Assembly (NCBI RefSeq): GCF_000146065.2
Contig: NC_020449.1
Location: 558,001-622,000 of the forward strand
Origin: Candidatus Cloacimonas acidaminovorans str. Evry
Lineage (GTDB): Bacteria; Cloacimonadota; Cloacimonadia; Cloacimonadales; Cloacimonadaceae
Direction: 5' to 3'
DNA: 64,000 bases
The position numbers and the translations under genes are program-made. Positions 45,485 through 54,042 of this stretch are shown one piece after another (positions within the stretch are counted from its first letter, which is position 1; the number at the start of each line of letters is the position of its first letter). The notes beneath the pieces were generated by a model. The model had not been told where the DNA came from, ran no database searches, and worked only from the letters and a program-made list of their open reading frames with translations.

Positions 45485-45748
45485 ATGCAGTCGGTGGAAG
45501 TGGAAATATTTGGACGCAGATTTCGTTTGCGTAGTGATGATCCTGAACGGACAAAACAAATTGCAAACGAAATTAACGACCAAATAGATGCACTTTCCAA
45601 ACACTACGATAATTTGGATTTTACTAAACTGTTGCTTTTGATTTGTCTTCAGCAACAGGATGAAGTTTTAACTTTGGACGCCAAGAATCGTGCTTTAAGC
45701 TCCGAACTTGAGCGTTTGAATCAGATGCTTTCAAAAATAAAGATATAA
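45485..45748 (+). CDS. zapA: Cell division protein ZapA
   Basis: An 87-residue protein that bundles FtsZ filaments at midcell. The N-terminal strand-turn-strand (VEVEIFGRRFRLRSDDPE) is typical of ZapA. The long C-terminal helix carries the typical LLLLICLQQQDEVLTL with following coiled coil. ATG at 45485 is preferred over TTG at 45479. A 6S-like RNA follows, the same order as zapA-ssrS in many bacteria. Confidence 0.85.
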   Translation: MQSVEVEIFGRRFRLRSDDPERTKQIANEINDQIDALSKHYDNLDFTKLLLLICLQQQDEVLTLDAKNRALSSELERLNQMLSKIKI

Positions 45749-45749
45749 A

Positions 45750-45922
45750 AAGTGCCTGCAGAATTCGTGATATGGGTTGCATAAAAGCTATTATAGTTTC
45801 GGGTGTCGAGCCATGAGTGGCATGCGCGCCAGCTGGTCCTGGATACATAAAGCTCACAAGGTAGATACCCACTTCAAGCTTGGCTTTCTAATGACAAGCG
45901 TACACGGTTCATGCGGGCACTT
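45750..45922 (+). ncRNA. ssrS: 6S RNA-like transcript downstream of zapA
   Basis: A 173-base rod-like RNA. The closing stem pairs AAGTGCCTGCAGAATTCGTG (45750-45769) with CACGGTTCATGCGGGCACTT (45903-45922), interrupted only by small bulges. A less paired central region follows (ATTATAGTTTC and opposite GGCTTTCTAATGAC), then an upper stem GGGTGTC/GATACCC and GAGC/GCTC. Size, shape with a central bubble, and position right after zapA are all those of 6S RNA, which mimics an open promoter and sequesters RNA polymerase. CTTTGG/CCAAAG just after it may help termination. Identification is by structure and synteny only. Confidence 0.7.
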
Positions 45923-45979
45923 GAATAATTCGCTTTGGCTATAAACCAAAGTTAAATAGATTGAAATAAGGAAATAACA

Positions 45980-47548
45980 ATGACTATAAATCCTATTATA
46001 GCACTCATCATAGGAGTGGCAGGCGGTTTTGCCATTGCTCTTATTATATATTTCATAAAGCGTAATACTGCTTTTAAACTGATTTCGCAATCAACTAAAA
46101 TTGCCGAAGAGTTAGAAAAGAACGCTAAAATTGAAGCCGAAAATGCTAAAAAAGCAGCTCTACTGGAAGCACGCGAAGAATGGATTAAACAAAAACGGCT
46201 TCTGGATGAGGAAATTAAAGAACGCCAAAAAGAACTGCGGCTGGAAGAAAAAAAATACAATGAGCGTTTAAGCAGTTTAGATAAACGCCTGGACTCTCTG
46301 GATAAAAAAGAAACTGCCCTTGCGGAACAGGAAAAAAAATTAAGAAACAAAGAAGAAGAACTGCTCAATAAGAAAAATGAATTTGATGCTATCATTGTTG
46401 AACAAAAAAATAAGCTGGCCGAAATTGCAGGGCTCAGTCGTGAAGAAGCAATTGCCCGTTTGCGGGAAGAATTAATTTCGCAGGCAAGGCAGGTTGCGGC
46501 AAATGATGCCCGGCTTACTATTGAACAAATAAAACTGGATGCCAACAGAAAAGCTGCAGAAATTCTTTCCACTGCTATTCAACGGATGGCAGTAGATTAT
46601 GTATCCGAAACAACCGTCTCTGTTGTATCGCTTCCTTCCGATGAAATGAAGGGAAGAATAATTGGCAGGGAAGGAAGAAATATCCGCACTTTTGAAAAGG
46701 TCTCCGGAGTGGACTTAATTATTGATGATACTCCCGAGGCAGTTGTGCTCAGCTGTTTTGATCCTGTCCGTCGTGAAGTAGCCAGATTAGCTTTGGAAAA
46801 ACTTATTGCCGATGGTAGAATTCATCCTGGTCGCATTGAAGAAATAATAGCCAAAACAGCTAAAGAAATGGAAGAGAATTTGGTTAAGATTGGAGAAAAA
46901 GCAGTTCTGGAAACCAATATACACAATATTTCACCGAACCTCATTAAGGTTTTGGGGCGTTTGCATTACCGAACCAGCTACGGACAAAATGTTTTAGAGC
47001 ACTCAATAGAGTCCGCTTGGATTTGTGGAATTTTAGCTGCTGAACTGGGTCTGGATCAAGAACTTGCTCGTAGAGCAGGTTTATTGCATGATATAGGAAA
47101 AGCTATAGACCACGAATTTGACGGTTCCCACGCCATTATTGGAGCCAATTTGGCACGCAAAAACGGTGAGGGAAAAATAATTGTGAATGCTATTGAAGCT
47201 CACCATGAAGAAGTGGAGGCAATTTCTGTTTATGCCGCTTTAACTCAAGCATCGGATGCTATTTCTGGTGCCCGACCAGGTGCCCGAAGAGAAATGTTGG
47301 AAACCTATATGCAGAGATTATCCAAACTGGAAGAAATAGCCAATAGTATAGATGGAGTAAGTAAATCGTATGCCATTCAGGCAGGCAGGGAATTACGGAT
47401 AATTGTAGAGCCGTCTTTGATTGATGAAAATCAAACTGCTTTATTGGCAACTGAAATTGCCGCTTCTATTGAGAAACAGGTTCAGTATCCTGGTCAAATT
47501 AAAGTTACGGTTATCAGAGAAACACGCCAGATAGCAATGGCAAAGTAA
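45980..47548 (+). CDS. rny: Ribonuclease Y
   Basis: Membrane-anchored endoribonuclease that starts mRNA decay. The 522-residue protein has one N-terminal transmembrane segment (about residues 4-28) and a long coiled coil (about 35-190). A KH domain follows (SDEMKGRIIGREGRNIRTF near 215-235), then an HD domain whose metal ligands lie in LLHDIGKAIDHEFDGSHA. Length is standard. It directly precedes ymdB, with a one-base TAATG overlap, the common bacterial arrangement. Confidence 0.96.
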   Translation: MTINPIIALIIGVAGGFAIALIIYFIKRNTAFKLISQSTKIAEELEKNAKIEAENAKKAALLEAREEWIKQKRLLDEEIKERQKELRLEEKKYNERLSSLDKRLDSLDKKETALAEQEKKLRNKEEELLNKKNEFDAIIVEQKNKLAEIAGLSREEAIARLREELISQARQVAANDARLTIEQIKLDANRKAAEILSTAIQRMAVDYVSETTVSVVSLPSDEMKGRIIGREGRNIRTFEKVSGVDLIIDDTPEAVVLSCFDPVRREVARLALEKLIADGRIHPGRIEEIIAKTAKEMEENLVKIGEKAVLETNIHNISPNLIKVLGRLHYRTSYGQNVLEHSIESAWICGILAAELGLDQELARRAGLLHDIGKAIDHEFDGSHAIIGANLARKNGEGKIIVNAIEAHHEEVEAISVYAALTQASDAISGARPGARREMLETYMQRLSKLEEIANSIDGVSKSYAIQAGRELRIIVEPSLIDENQTALLATEIAASIEKQVQYPGQIKVTVIRETRQIAMAK

Positions 47549-48357
47549 TGAAAGTTCTATTCTTTGGTGATGTTTACGGTAAAGCAGGCAGGCAAACAGT
47601 TCAGCTTACTCTTCCGGAATTGAAAGAAGAATTTCAACCGGATTTTATTTTGGCTAATTGTGAAAACCTTGCAGATGGGAAAGGAGTTACCGAAAAAACA
47701 CTTAACCAGCTTTTTAATGCAGGAGTTGATGCTGTTACGGGGGGCAATCATTTATGGGATAGAACAGAATCTCTGGAATATATTCGCGGTCAAAACAGAA
47801 TAATTAAACCGCTAAATTATCCTGAAGATGCTCCAGGAAATCCTTATATTATTTTAGCTAAAGAAAACCTGCGTTTGGGAGTTCTCTGTCTTTGTGGTCA
47901 ATTGTTGATGCCACCGTGTAATAATCCTTTTACAGCATTGTCTGAGTTTATAAAGTTACATTTTACAAAAGACGCTGAACAGGTCTCCCTTTTTCCTTTG
48001 CCTTATCCTGTTATTTTAGATTTTCATTGTGAAGCAACCAGCGAAAAAAGAGCTATGGGCTGGTTTGCGGATGGACAGCTAAGTGCTGTTTTAGGTACTC
48101 ATACTCATATTCAGACCGCCGATGAAGAGATTTTGCCTTTGGGAACAGCTTATATTACGGATATAGGTATGACCGGTTCACATAATAGTGTAATCGGAGT
48201 GAAGAAAGAAATTATTATTGAAAAATTCCGCACTTCTGTTCCTAACCGTTTTGAGTCCTCCGACTTAGGTTTACAGGTTAATGCTGTATGTTTGGAATTG
48301 GATTCCGAAACAGGGAAAGCATTAAATATCATGCGTATAAGAAGAAATATTGAATAA
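47548..48357 (+). CDS. ymdB: YmdB-family metallophosphoesterase
   Basis: A 269-residue phosphodiesterase of the TIGR00282 family, known from Bacillus to hydrolyse cyclic nucleotides and influence biofilm and motility decisions. Metal-binding motifs are in order: FFGDVYGKAGR (Asp8), NCENLADGKG, TGGNHLWDR, LDFHCEATSEK and GTHTHIQTADE. Length is normal. It is translationally coupled to rny and reaches the folD start region. Confidence 0.92.
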   Translation: MKVLFFGDVYGKAGRQTVQLTLPELKEEFQPDFILANCENLADGKGVTEKTLNQLFNAGVDAVTGGNHLWDRTESLEYIRGQNRIIKPLNYPEDAPGNPYIILAKENLRLGVLCLCGQLLMPPCNNPFTALSEFIKLHFTKDAEQVSLFPLPYPVILDFHCEATSEKRAMGWFADGQLSAVLGTHTHIQTADEEILPLGTAYITDIGMTGSHNSVIGVKKEIIIEKFRTSVPNRFESSDLGLQVNAVCLELDSETGKALNIMRIRRNIE

Positions 48358-48361
48358 AATT

Positions 48362-49273
48362 ATGGAGAAAGTTTTAAACGGAAAACCCGTTGCCCAATTG
48401 ATAAACCGGACTTGTTCCAGTTTAATAGCTAATTATGGATTGAAACCGCAAATGGTTTTAATCCAGGTAGGGGATGATCCTGCTTCCACTTACTATGTCC
48501 AAAGCATTATCAATAGCGGAAAGAAATTGGGTTGCTTCTGTCAAATGAAAATCCTGCTGGATAACATAAGCGAACAGGAATTATTAGCGATCCTGAACGA
48601 AGCTAATCACAATCCCGATGTTAATGGCATAATGTTACAAAAACCGCTTCCTAAACATATAAACGAAAGCAAAGTTAATTCAGCTATCAATCCGGCAAAG
48701 GATTTGGACTGTTTGCATCCTCTAAATTTGGGAAAAATAATGCTGGAAGAAGAGGGTTTTCTTCCCTGTACTCCTGCTGCAGTTCTTTTTTGTATGCTCT
48801 ATTATGGAATTGAAACCCAAGGTAAGCATATAGTAATTTTAGGTCGCAGTAATGTAGTTGGCAAGCCCTTAGCTAATATTCTGCTCTGGAAAAGAAGTTT
48901 TGCGAATGCTACGGTTACTGTTTGCCATAGCAAAACAAATAACCTTGCTGAGTTTACCAAGGAGGCAGATATCCTCATTACGGCAATAGGCAAAGCGGAA
49001 TTTGTAACTCCTGAAATGGTAAAAGAAAATGCCATTATTTTGGATGTGGGAATAAATGAAATTAAATTGGCAAACGGAGAAAGCAATTATGTGGGTGATG
49101 TTAATTATAGCTTATGTTACGATAAGGCATTGGCTATAACACCAGTTCCCGGAGGAATAGGCAGAATTACTACCTCAGTGCTCTTTTTGAATTTGGTTGA
49201 TGCCTGTCTTAAATCCAGAAATACAAACAAAAGTATTGACGAATATATCCATCTTATTTTTGATGTTAAATAA
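48362..49273 (+). CDS. folD: Methylenetetrahydrofolate dehydrogenase / cyclohydrolase
   Basis: Bifunctional enzyme of one-carbon metabolism interconverting 5,10-methylene-THF, 5,10-methenyl-THF and 10-formyl-THF. The 303-residue protein has the active-site Tyr/Lys motif region STYYVQSIINSGKKLGC, MLQKPLPKHI, and CTPAAVLFCML. It also has the NADP-binding VILGRSNVVGKPLA and the family tail ITPVPGGIGRITTSVL. ATG at 48362 is preferred over a TTG four codons upstream. It follows ymdB by four bases. Confidence 0.95.
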   Translation: MEKVLNGKPVAQLINRTCSSLIANYGLKPQMVLIQVGDDPASTYYVQSIINSGKKLGCFCQMKILLDNISEQELLAILNEANHNPDVNGIMLQKPLPKHINESKVNSAINPAKDLDCLHPLNLGKIMLEEEGFLPCTPAAVLFCMLYYGIETQGKHIVILGRSNVVGKPLANILLWKRSFANATVTVCHSKTNNLAEFTKEADILITAIGKAEFVTPEMVKENAIILDVGINEIKLANGESNYVGDVNYSLCYDKALAITPVPGGIGRITTSVLFLNLVDACLKSRNTNKSIDEYIHLIFDVK

Positions 49274-49307
49274 TGAAATTTACTAATTCCGATGTTTGGG
49301 AGGAATG

Positions 49308-51716
49308 ATGCAGTTGAAGAGTGCTAAACTCTTATTCATCATAGTGATGATTATAAGTAGTGTATTGCTGATTTCGGGTTGCGGGAAATCCGGAAACCGT
49401 TTTGCCAATCAGCCACCAACAATTCAAATAACCTCTTTTGAGGGCTGGGATACAACTTATGTTAGTGCCGGTTACGATACAACTGAGGTTTATAGTTTTC
49501 AGCAGCGTATTTATTGGCATGCTACTGATCCTGATGGAGTAATTACCGGCTATGCATTCAGAATTTTGGATGAAAATAATAATCCTGTTCCTACTCCCGG
49601 TTATGAATATATAGATTTAACCGGAGAGCTTACCCCAGATAATCTTTTAGCTTTGGGAACGGGATGGGTAATTCACTATATGACTGGAGCGGATCAAAAT
49701 ATACCACTTGATGATCCACATGCACGTCGTTCTATTTGGACTTCACAAAAATATGCTGTAATCAATTTTCCCTCCGCTGATTCTATAGGGAATCCGATTG
49801 TTAAATTTAGCAGATTTGAAGTGGTAGCTATTGATAATAGAGGTGCCATTACTCCTCATCCTGCCTGGAGGAATTTCCGTACTCAATCGGATCGTCCAAA
49901 ATGTATGATTTCTTCCACTAAAGGTAACCCTAATGGCAAAGATGTAGGTTCCGGATTAAAACTTGCCTTCACCATGAGCGATACCGATCCTTTTATTACT
50001 GCGGTTCCCTATAAATATGAATTTAAAATAATGAAAATAACTAACCAGGGAGCAGTGATACCAGGAACTGAATCGGATTGGTTTTCCACTACCAGTGAAG
50101 ATAACAGAACTAATAGAATTAATGAGTATCTGCTTACAAAATATACAAACCCACCTTTATCTTATGACTATGATGAAGTCACATTGGCATTCAAAAACCA
50201 AAGAACCAAAATTATATCTCGGGTTACAGATTTGGCAGGAGTTATATCTATTCCGGATGATGCTTCTATGATGATTTTCTCTGTCCGTCCGGGATTTAGA
50301 CCTCATACTTTTATCTATCCAACCAAAACCTATGCTCTAACTAACCATCATTTTGAAGATTATGGTGATGATTCCACCGAAGAAATAAAAGTTATACCCA
50401 GAGTGGTAACCGAGGGAGTAACGCGTTATGCTCTTCCTCTCTTTAAAGATTTTGAGGGTAAATATACTGCTGTCTATTCTACAAATATTAAACTTTGGAT
50501 CCGTTGGGGCTGGTGGGGAGAATATGGAGAAACAAGAGGGGAAACTGTTACTTATGGTGATACAATTAAAATCAAAACAACTCCTTACAATAAAAAAGTG
50601 GATGTGGTTTTGGATAGCCGAACAGGGCAGAATTACTTTAGCGAAATAACTGCCTTTGATCTTCGTTTAGATGGTGAACCCTATAACTATCCTCCTTATC
50701 CTTTTAGCAAATATGGCTTTACCGATCAAAACGGGAAAAAATGGTTGCGCCTTCCTGTAAATTCTCCTTTGGCACAAACAGTCGTTCTTACAAGTGGTCA
50801 GTTACCTCTTCCTCCGGCAACAGAACCGGGAGAACACAAATTTGAAGTTAGAGTAGTAGACCTACAAGATGAATATGATCCTACCCCCGTGGATTTTACT
50901 TTCTATTTACATCGTTACATAGAACCTGCTAACCGACAGGGAGTTCTGATAATTGATGATGATCCGGTTAGTGCTCAAGTAAACGATGCACTAATAACTC
51001 AAAAGTATCAATCTATGCTTGAAGGATATAACGGAAATGTAAATGTAATAACCAGAACAGAAACTAATGAAGATATTCGTCAAAGAGCCATTGCTTTTAG
51101 CGACCTCCAAAAATACAAATTAGTTATCTATCATACTGACAATTATCAGAAGACGGGTAATTTGCAACTTGACTTTGATGCCTATAGTTTATTCTTAATG
51201 AGAGGCGGGAATCTGTTAATTTCACACACTAATCTTTTAGGAGCACAATTAACGGAAATTGCTAATGGAGGTTTACGAAAAACCTTTGTTACCAATCTGG
51301 GATTTAATAAAATTCCCAAAGTATCTTACCTAAATGATTCAAACAGTCCTTTCTTTCAAAAAGCTGTTTCTAATTATACAACAGATTATAACGATTTGAA
51401 TTTGCATTATGATGTTACAGGTTCACCTGCTATTCATCCGATTATTGATTTACGTGATGGTTTAGGTTATTTATCCTATTTTGAGAATGGTAATTTTTCG
51501 GGTGATATTCTTTATAAATTCGGTTGTAAACCTACAACCTATCCTACTTATCCACCCACCAGCGAGCAATTTGATAAATATAATGGTAAAACAGTTGCTT
51601 TCCGAAGAACAACTTCTTCCAACGGGAAGGTTTATGTCTTTGGCTTTCCTTTATCCTTTATGAAAGTTGAAGATACGCGTCCGATGATGAATAGAATTAT
51701 TTCTGAACTGATGTAA
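49308..51716 (+). CDS. Large putative lipoprotein, Fn3/Ig-like
   Basis: An 802-residue exported protein. The signal ends in a lipobox LLISGCG with Cys near residue 25, so it is predicted to be lipid-anchored. After NQPPTIQITSF come beta-sandwich modules (RIYWHATDPDGVITGYAFRI). Residues about 540-800 include VLIIDDDPVSAQVNDALITQ, which together with later LVIYHTDNYQ resembles a Rossmann-like or peptidase/GATase-type fold seen in large secreted proteins of related phyla. No catalytic residues are recognised. GGGAGG lies just upstream; the second of two adjacent ATGs has better spacing. It closes the long + strand run and is followed by repeats. Confidence 0.7.
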   Translation: MQLKSAKLLFIIVMIISSVLLISGCGKSGNRFANQPPTIQITSFEGWDTTYVSAGYDTTEVYSFQQRIYWHATDPDGVITGYAFRILDENNNPVPTPGYEYIDLTGELTPDNLLALGTGWVIHYMTGADQNIPLDDPHARRSIWTSQKYAVINFPSADSIGNPIVKFSRFEVVAIDNRGAITPHPAWRNFRTQSDRPKCMISSTKGNPNGKDVGSGLKLAFTMSDTDPFITAVPYKYEFKIMKITNQGAVIPGTESDWFSTTSEDNRTNRINEYLLTKYTNPPLSYDYDEVTLAFKNQRTKIISRVTDLAGVISIPDDASMMIFSVRPGFRPHTFIYPTKTYALTNHHFEDYGDDSTEEIKVIPRVVTEGVTRYALPLFKDFEGKYTAVYSTNIKLWIRWGWWGEYGETRGETVTYGDTIKIKTTPYNKKVDVVLDSRTGQNYFSEITAFDLRLDGEPYNYPPYPFSKYGFTDQNGKKWLRLPVNSPLAQTVVLTSGQLPLPPATEPGEHKFEVRVVDLQDEYDPTPVDFTFYLHRYIEPANRQGVLIIDDDPVSAQVNDALITQKYQSMLEGYNGNVNVITRTETNEDIRQRAIAFSDLQKYKLVIYHTDNYQKTGNLQLDFDAYSLFLMRGGNLLISHTNLLGAQLTEIANGGLRKTFVTNLGFNKIPKVSYLNDSNSPFFQKAVSNYTTDYNDLNLHYDVTGSPAIHPIIDLRDGLGYLSYFENGNFSGDILYKFGCKPTTYPTYPPTSEQFDKYNGKTVAFRRTTSSNGKVYVFGFPLSFMKVEDTRPMMNRIISELM

Positions 51717-51739
51717 CTTTCATTCTTGAAGGAAAAAGA

Positions 51740-52020
51740 ACTTTTTCATTTTGAGAGTTCAAAGTTCAAAGTTCAAGGTTCAAGGTGCAAAGTTGTAACA
51801 TTCTCTCTTGAAGGGGAAAAGAACTTTGTCATTCCTGAAAAAGCAGGAATACACATAAGTTTAGCAAGATATTTATGTCTTTGCAATATAAATATAGTAT
51901 AAAATCCTGCTGATCCAGTCATCTGAGTTCTTGGGTAGTCACGAGTCCTCATCGCTAAATGAATTTGTGACAATGTATAAAGTTACATAAGCGATGACAA
52001 CTCCTGACTGAATTGAAATT
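51740..52020. repeat. Short AGTTCAA repeats and second copy of the 200-bp dispersed repeat
   Basis: 51749-51790 holds about five 7-8-base GTTCAAA/GTTCAAG repeats. About 51825-52020 is the partner of 39090-39300. As there, it ends just before a forward CGAGGGG unit. No gene is visible. Confidence 0.75.
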
Positions 52021-52042
52021 AGTGATTGTGGCTTTATTTTAA

Positions 52043-52334
52043 CGAGGGGTTTACACACCCATCTACATCATTGTATCGCCCTTCGGGGCTTTTGGTATAT
52101 GGCTAAGAGCTGAGGGCAGAGAGCATCTCAACCCTCTAAACCTTATCAACCGTCTAAACCTTCTCAACTTTCTCAACCTTATTTTACGAGGGATTTACAC
52201 ACCCTTCTACATCATTGTGTCGCCCTGACGGGCTTTTGGGAACAGGAAAAGAAAAAAGAAATTAGTGATTGTGTCTTTATTTTAACGAGGGGTTTACACA
52301 CCCTTCTATATCATTGTTTCGCCCTTCGGGCTTT
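52043..52334 (+). repeat. Three forward hairpin units (TTTACACACCC variant)
   Basis: Units start CGAGGGGTTTACACACCC at 52043, 52187 and 52285 and end in GCCCTTCGGGGCTTTT, GCCCTGACGGGCTTTT and GCCCTTCGGGCTTT. They differ from the other clusters by TTTACACACCC in place of CTTACGCCACC. A short 9-bp array lies between the first and second (about 52124-52182). Confidence 0.88.
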
Positions 52335-52348
52335 CAAGGAATTAAAAA

Positions 52349-52436
52349 ATCTCAACCTTCTCAACCCTCTCAACCTTCTCAACCGTCTCAACCCTCTCAA
52401 CCTTCTCAACCCTCTAAACCCTCTAAACTATTTCAA
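52349..52436 (+). repeat. 9-bp tandem array running into a gene's 3' end
   Basis: About ten 9-mers (CTCTCAACC/TTCTCAACC). It reaches the stop codon of the minus-strand hydrolase, so the array has been placed at, or has eroded, that gene's 3' border. Confidence 0.88.
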
Positions 52437-53242
52437 TTTTTATCTTTGTGTTCCAATTCCGAGTATGGTATCTGCCATTGTGTTGTATCATGATTTAAAA
52501 TAAGTGTTCCATTATGTTCTTTTAATCGGTCGTAAATTAGTTTTTTAGCGGTAACTGTCTGGATGCGGGAAACATCATAAGCGGAAGTAATTGCCAGGGA
52601 AGTATGAAACAGGGTAGGTATAATATCTCCTGCATAGATATAATAGTCAGTGCCGAAATCAATTGTAACAATTTGACTGCCAATAGTATGTCCGCTAACA
52701 AGGGTAAGCAAAATTCCGGGTTCAATTTCTGCTTCACCATCAATTAAAGTTATATTTCCCTGTTTTTCCAGCAAAGCCAATTGCTGTTCAAAGTTATAAG
52801 CGGAGCGATTCAGTTCATCAGGATTTTTTGCTATTTCCCATTCCGCTTTTTGAATCCAATAGTGTGCTTTAGGAAAAGTGAGGGCATCATAAGTTCCAAA
52901 GTTAGTAATGATTCCACCTGCGTGGTCAAAATGCAGATGAGTCATAATCACATCGGTAATGTCTCTATCCTTAAGTCCCAATTCCGTAAGAGAGAAAGGT
53001 AGGAGAAATTCGCTCGGCTGATAAATATCTCTTTGTTTATCGGAAAGTCGGTTTCCGATTCCTGTATCTATTAAAATATTACGCTTGCCACTTTGAATAA
53101 GAAGCAGGTTTAAATTCAGTTGGCGTCTTTGTCTCTGATCCAGAATGGTCTTTGTATGCCATAAGGGATAGGGAAGAACACCCATAAAAGCACCGCAGTC
53201 AGACCAATAGTAACCAGCCGAGACAGGGAAAATTTGCTTCAT
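52433..53242 (-). CDS. Metallo-beta-lactamase-fold hydrolase
   Basis: A 269-residue MBL-fold enzyme. The zinc motif HLHFDHAG (HxHxDH) follows DVIMT near residue 110, and later metal ligands are in LVSGHTIGSQ and YAGDIIP. The N-terminal half (NLLLIQSGKRNILIDTGIG) is typical of the lactonase/YtnP-like branch, whose members cleave lactones or other esters; the substrate here is unknown. Length is normal. It overlaps jag by four bases, so it belongs to the rpmH-yidC-jag operon. The C-terminus abuts a 9-bp repeat array. Confidence 0.85.
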   Translation of the reverse strand: MKQIFPVSAGYYWSDCGAFMGVLPYPLWHTKTILDQRQRRQLNLNLLLIQSGKRNILIDTGIGNRLSDKQRDIYQPSEFLLPFSLTELGLKDRDITDVIMTHLHFDHAGGIITNFGTYDALTFPKAHYWIQKAEWEIAKNPDELNRSAYNFEQQLALLEKQGNITLIDGEAEIEPGILLTLVSGHTIGSQIVTIDFGTDYYIYAGDIIPTLFHTSLAITSAYDVSRIQTVTAKKLIYDRLKEHNGTLILNHDTTQWQIPYSELEHKDKN

Positions 53243-54042
53243 TGATGTTTGGTGCCGCTAACTTTGGGTTGTTTTTGTTGGCGACTGGGTTTTTTCACTT
53301 TTAAGGAGGTATTTCCGGTTTTAGTATTTGGTGTGGGAACGGGTTTATGAGTATGCATTGGGGTTTTGTTGTTTCTCCTTTTGGGTTCTGTTTTGCTTTG
53401 GGAAAGTGCTTCTTTTTCATTTTGTTCGGCAGAAAAAACAACTATGCGTTTCTTTTCTCCTTCGCCAATAGTGAGGGTTCGTAAGCCCTTTTCCTGTTCC
53501 ACATAGCGATGAATAATTCTTCTTTCAGCAGCAGGCATTGGTTCCAGAGTTATAGGTTTGCCGGTTATTTTAACTTGCAGAATTTGAGGAAGATAGGGCT
53601 TTAAAAAAGTTTCTGCCTGACGTTCCCTATAGCCATCAACATCCAAATAAATTCTCTCAATTTGAGCATTGCCCTCAAACACACGATTGATTAAATATTG
53701 CAAAGTATCCAGCATAGAACCATTTTTCCCAATTAAAAATCCGGAATCGGGACTGCCGTTGATTTCCAAAAAGAGGGTTTTGCCTTCGGTTCTGCTTTTT
53801 AAAGAAGTGTAGCTAATTCCCATTTTTTGCAATAAGTTCTGCATAAAAAGTTCAGCTCTGTCCAAAGATGAAGGTAGTTGAAAACGCACCAGTGCAAGTT
53901 TATGGGCAAATAAGCCAAATATACCTTTAGTGGGCTTTTTCAGGATTTCGTAATTTAGTTCCCAATCGTGAATTTTATAGTCCTCGCGGAAAGTCCTTAT
54001 TATTTCTTCCAGGGATTCTCCGCTTTTATCTATAGTAGTCAT
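53239..54042 (-). CDS. jag: Jag/KhpB RNA-binding protein
   Basis: RNA-binding protein conserved next to yidC and linked to cell-wall and membrane-protein regulation in Gram-positive bacteria. The 267-residue protein has an N-terminal Jag-N domain (about 1-50, containing the family KKPTKGIFG). A KH domain follows (IGKNGSMLDTLQYLINRVF at about 105-123), then an R3H domain (AAERRIIHRYVEQEKGLRTL at about 165-185). The C-terminal 65-residue tail is Lys/Pro/Thr-rich and probably disordered. Four-base overlaps with both neighbours show tight coupling. Confidence 0.92.
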   Translation of the reverse strand: MTTIDKSGESLEEIIRTFREDYKIHDWELNYEILKKPTKGIFGLFAHKLALVRFQLPSSLDRAELFMQNLLQKMGISYTSLKSRTEGKTLFLEINGSPDSGFLIGKNGSMLDTLQYLINRVFEGNAQIERIYLDVDGYRERQAETFLKPYLPQILQVKITGKPITLEPMPAAERRIIHRYVEQEKGLRTLTIGEGEKKRIVVFSAEQNEKEALSQSKTEPKRRNNKTPMHTHKPVPTPNTKTGNTSLKVKKPSRQQKQPKVSGTKHQ

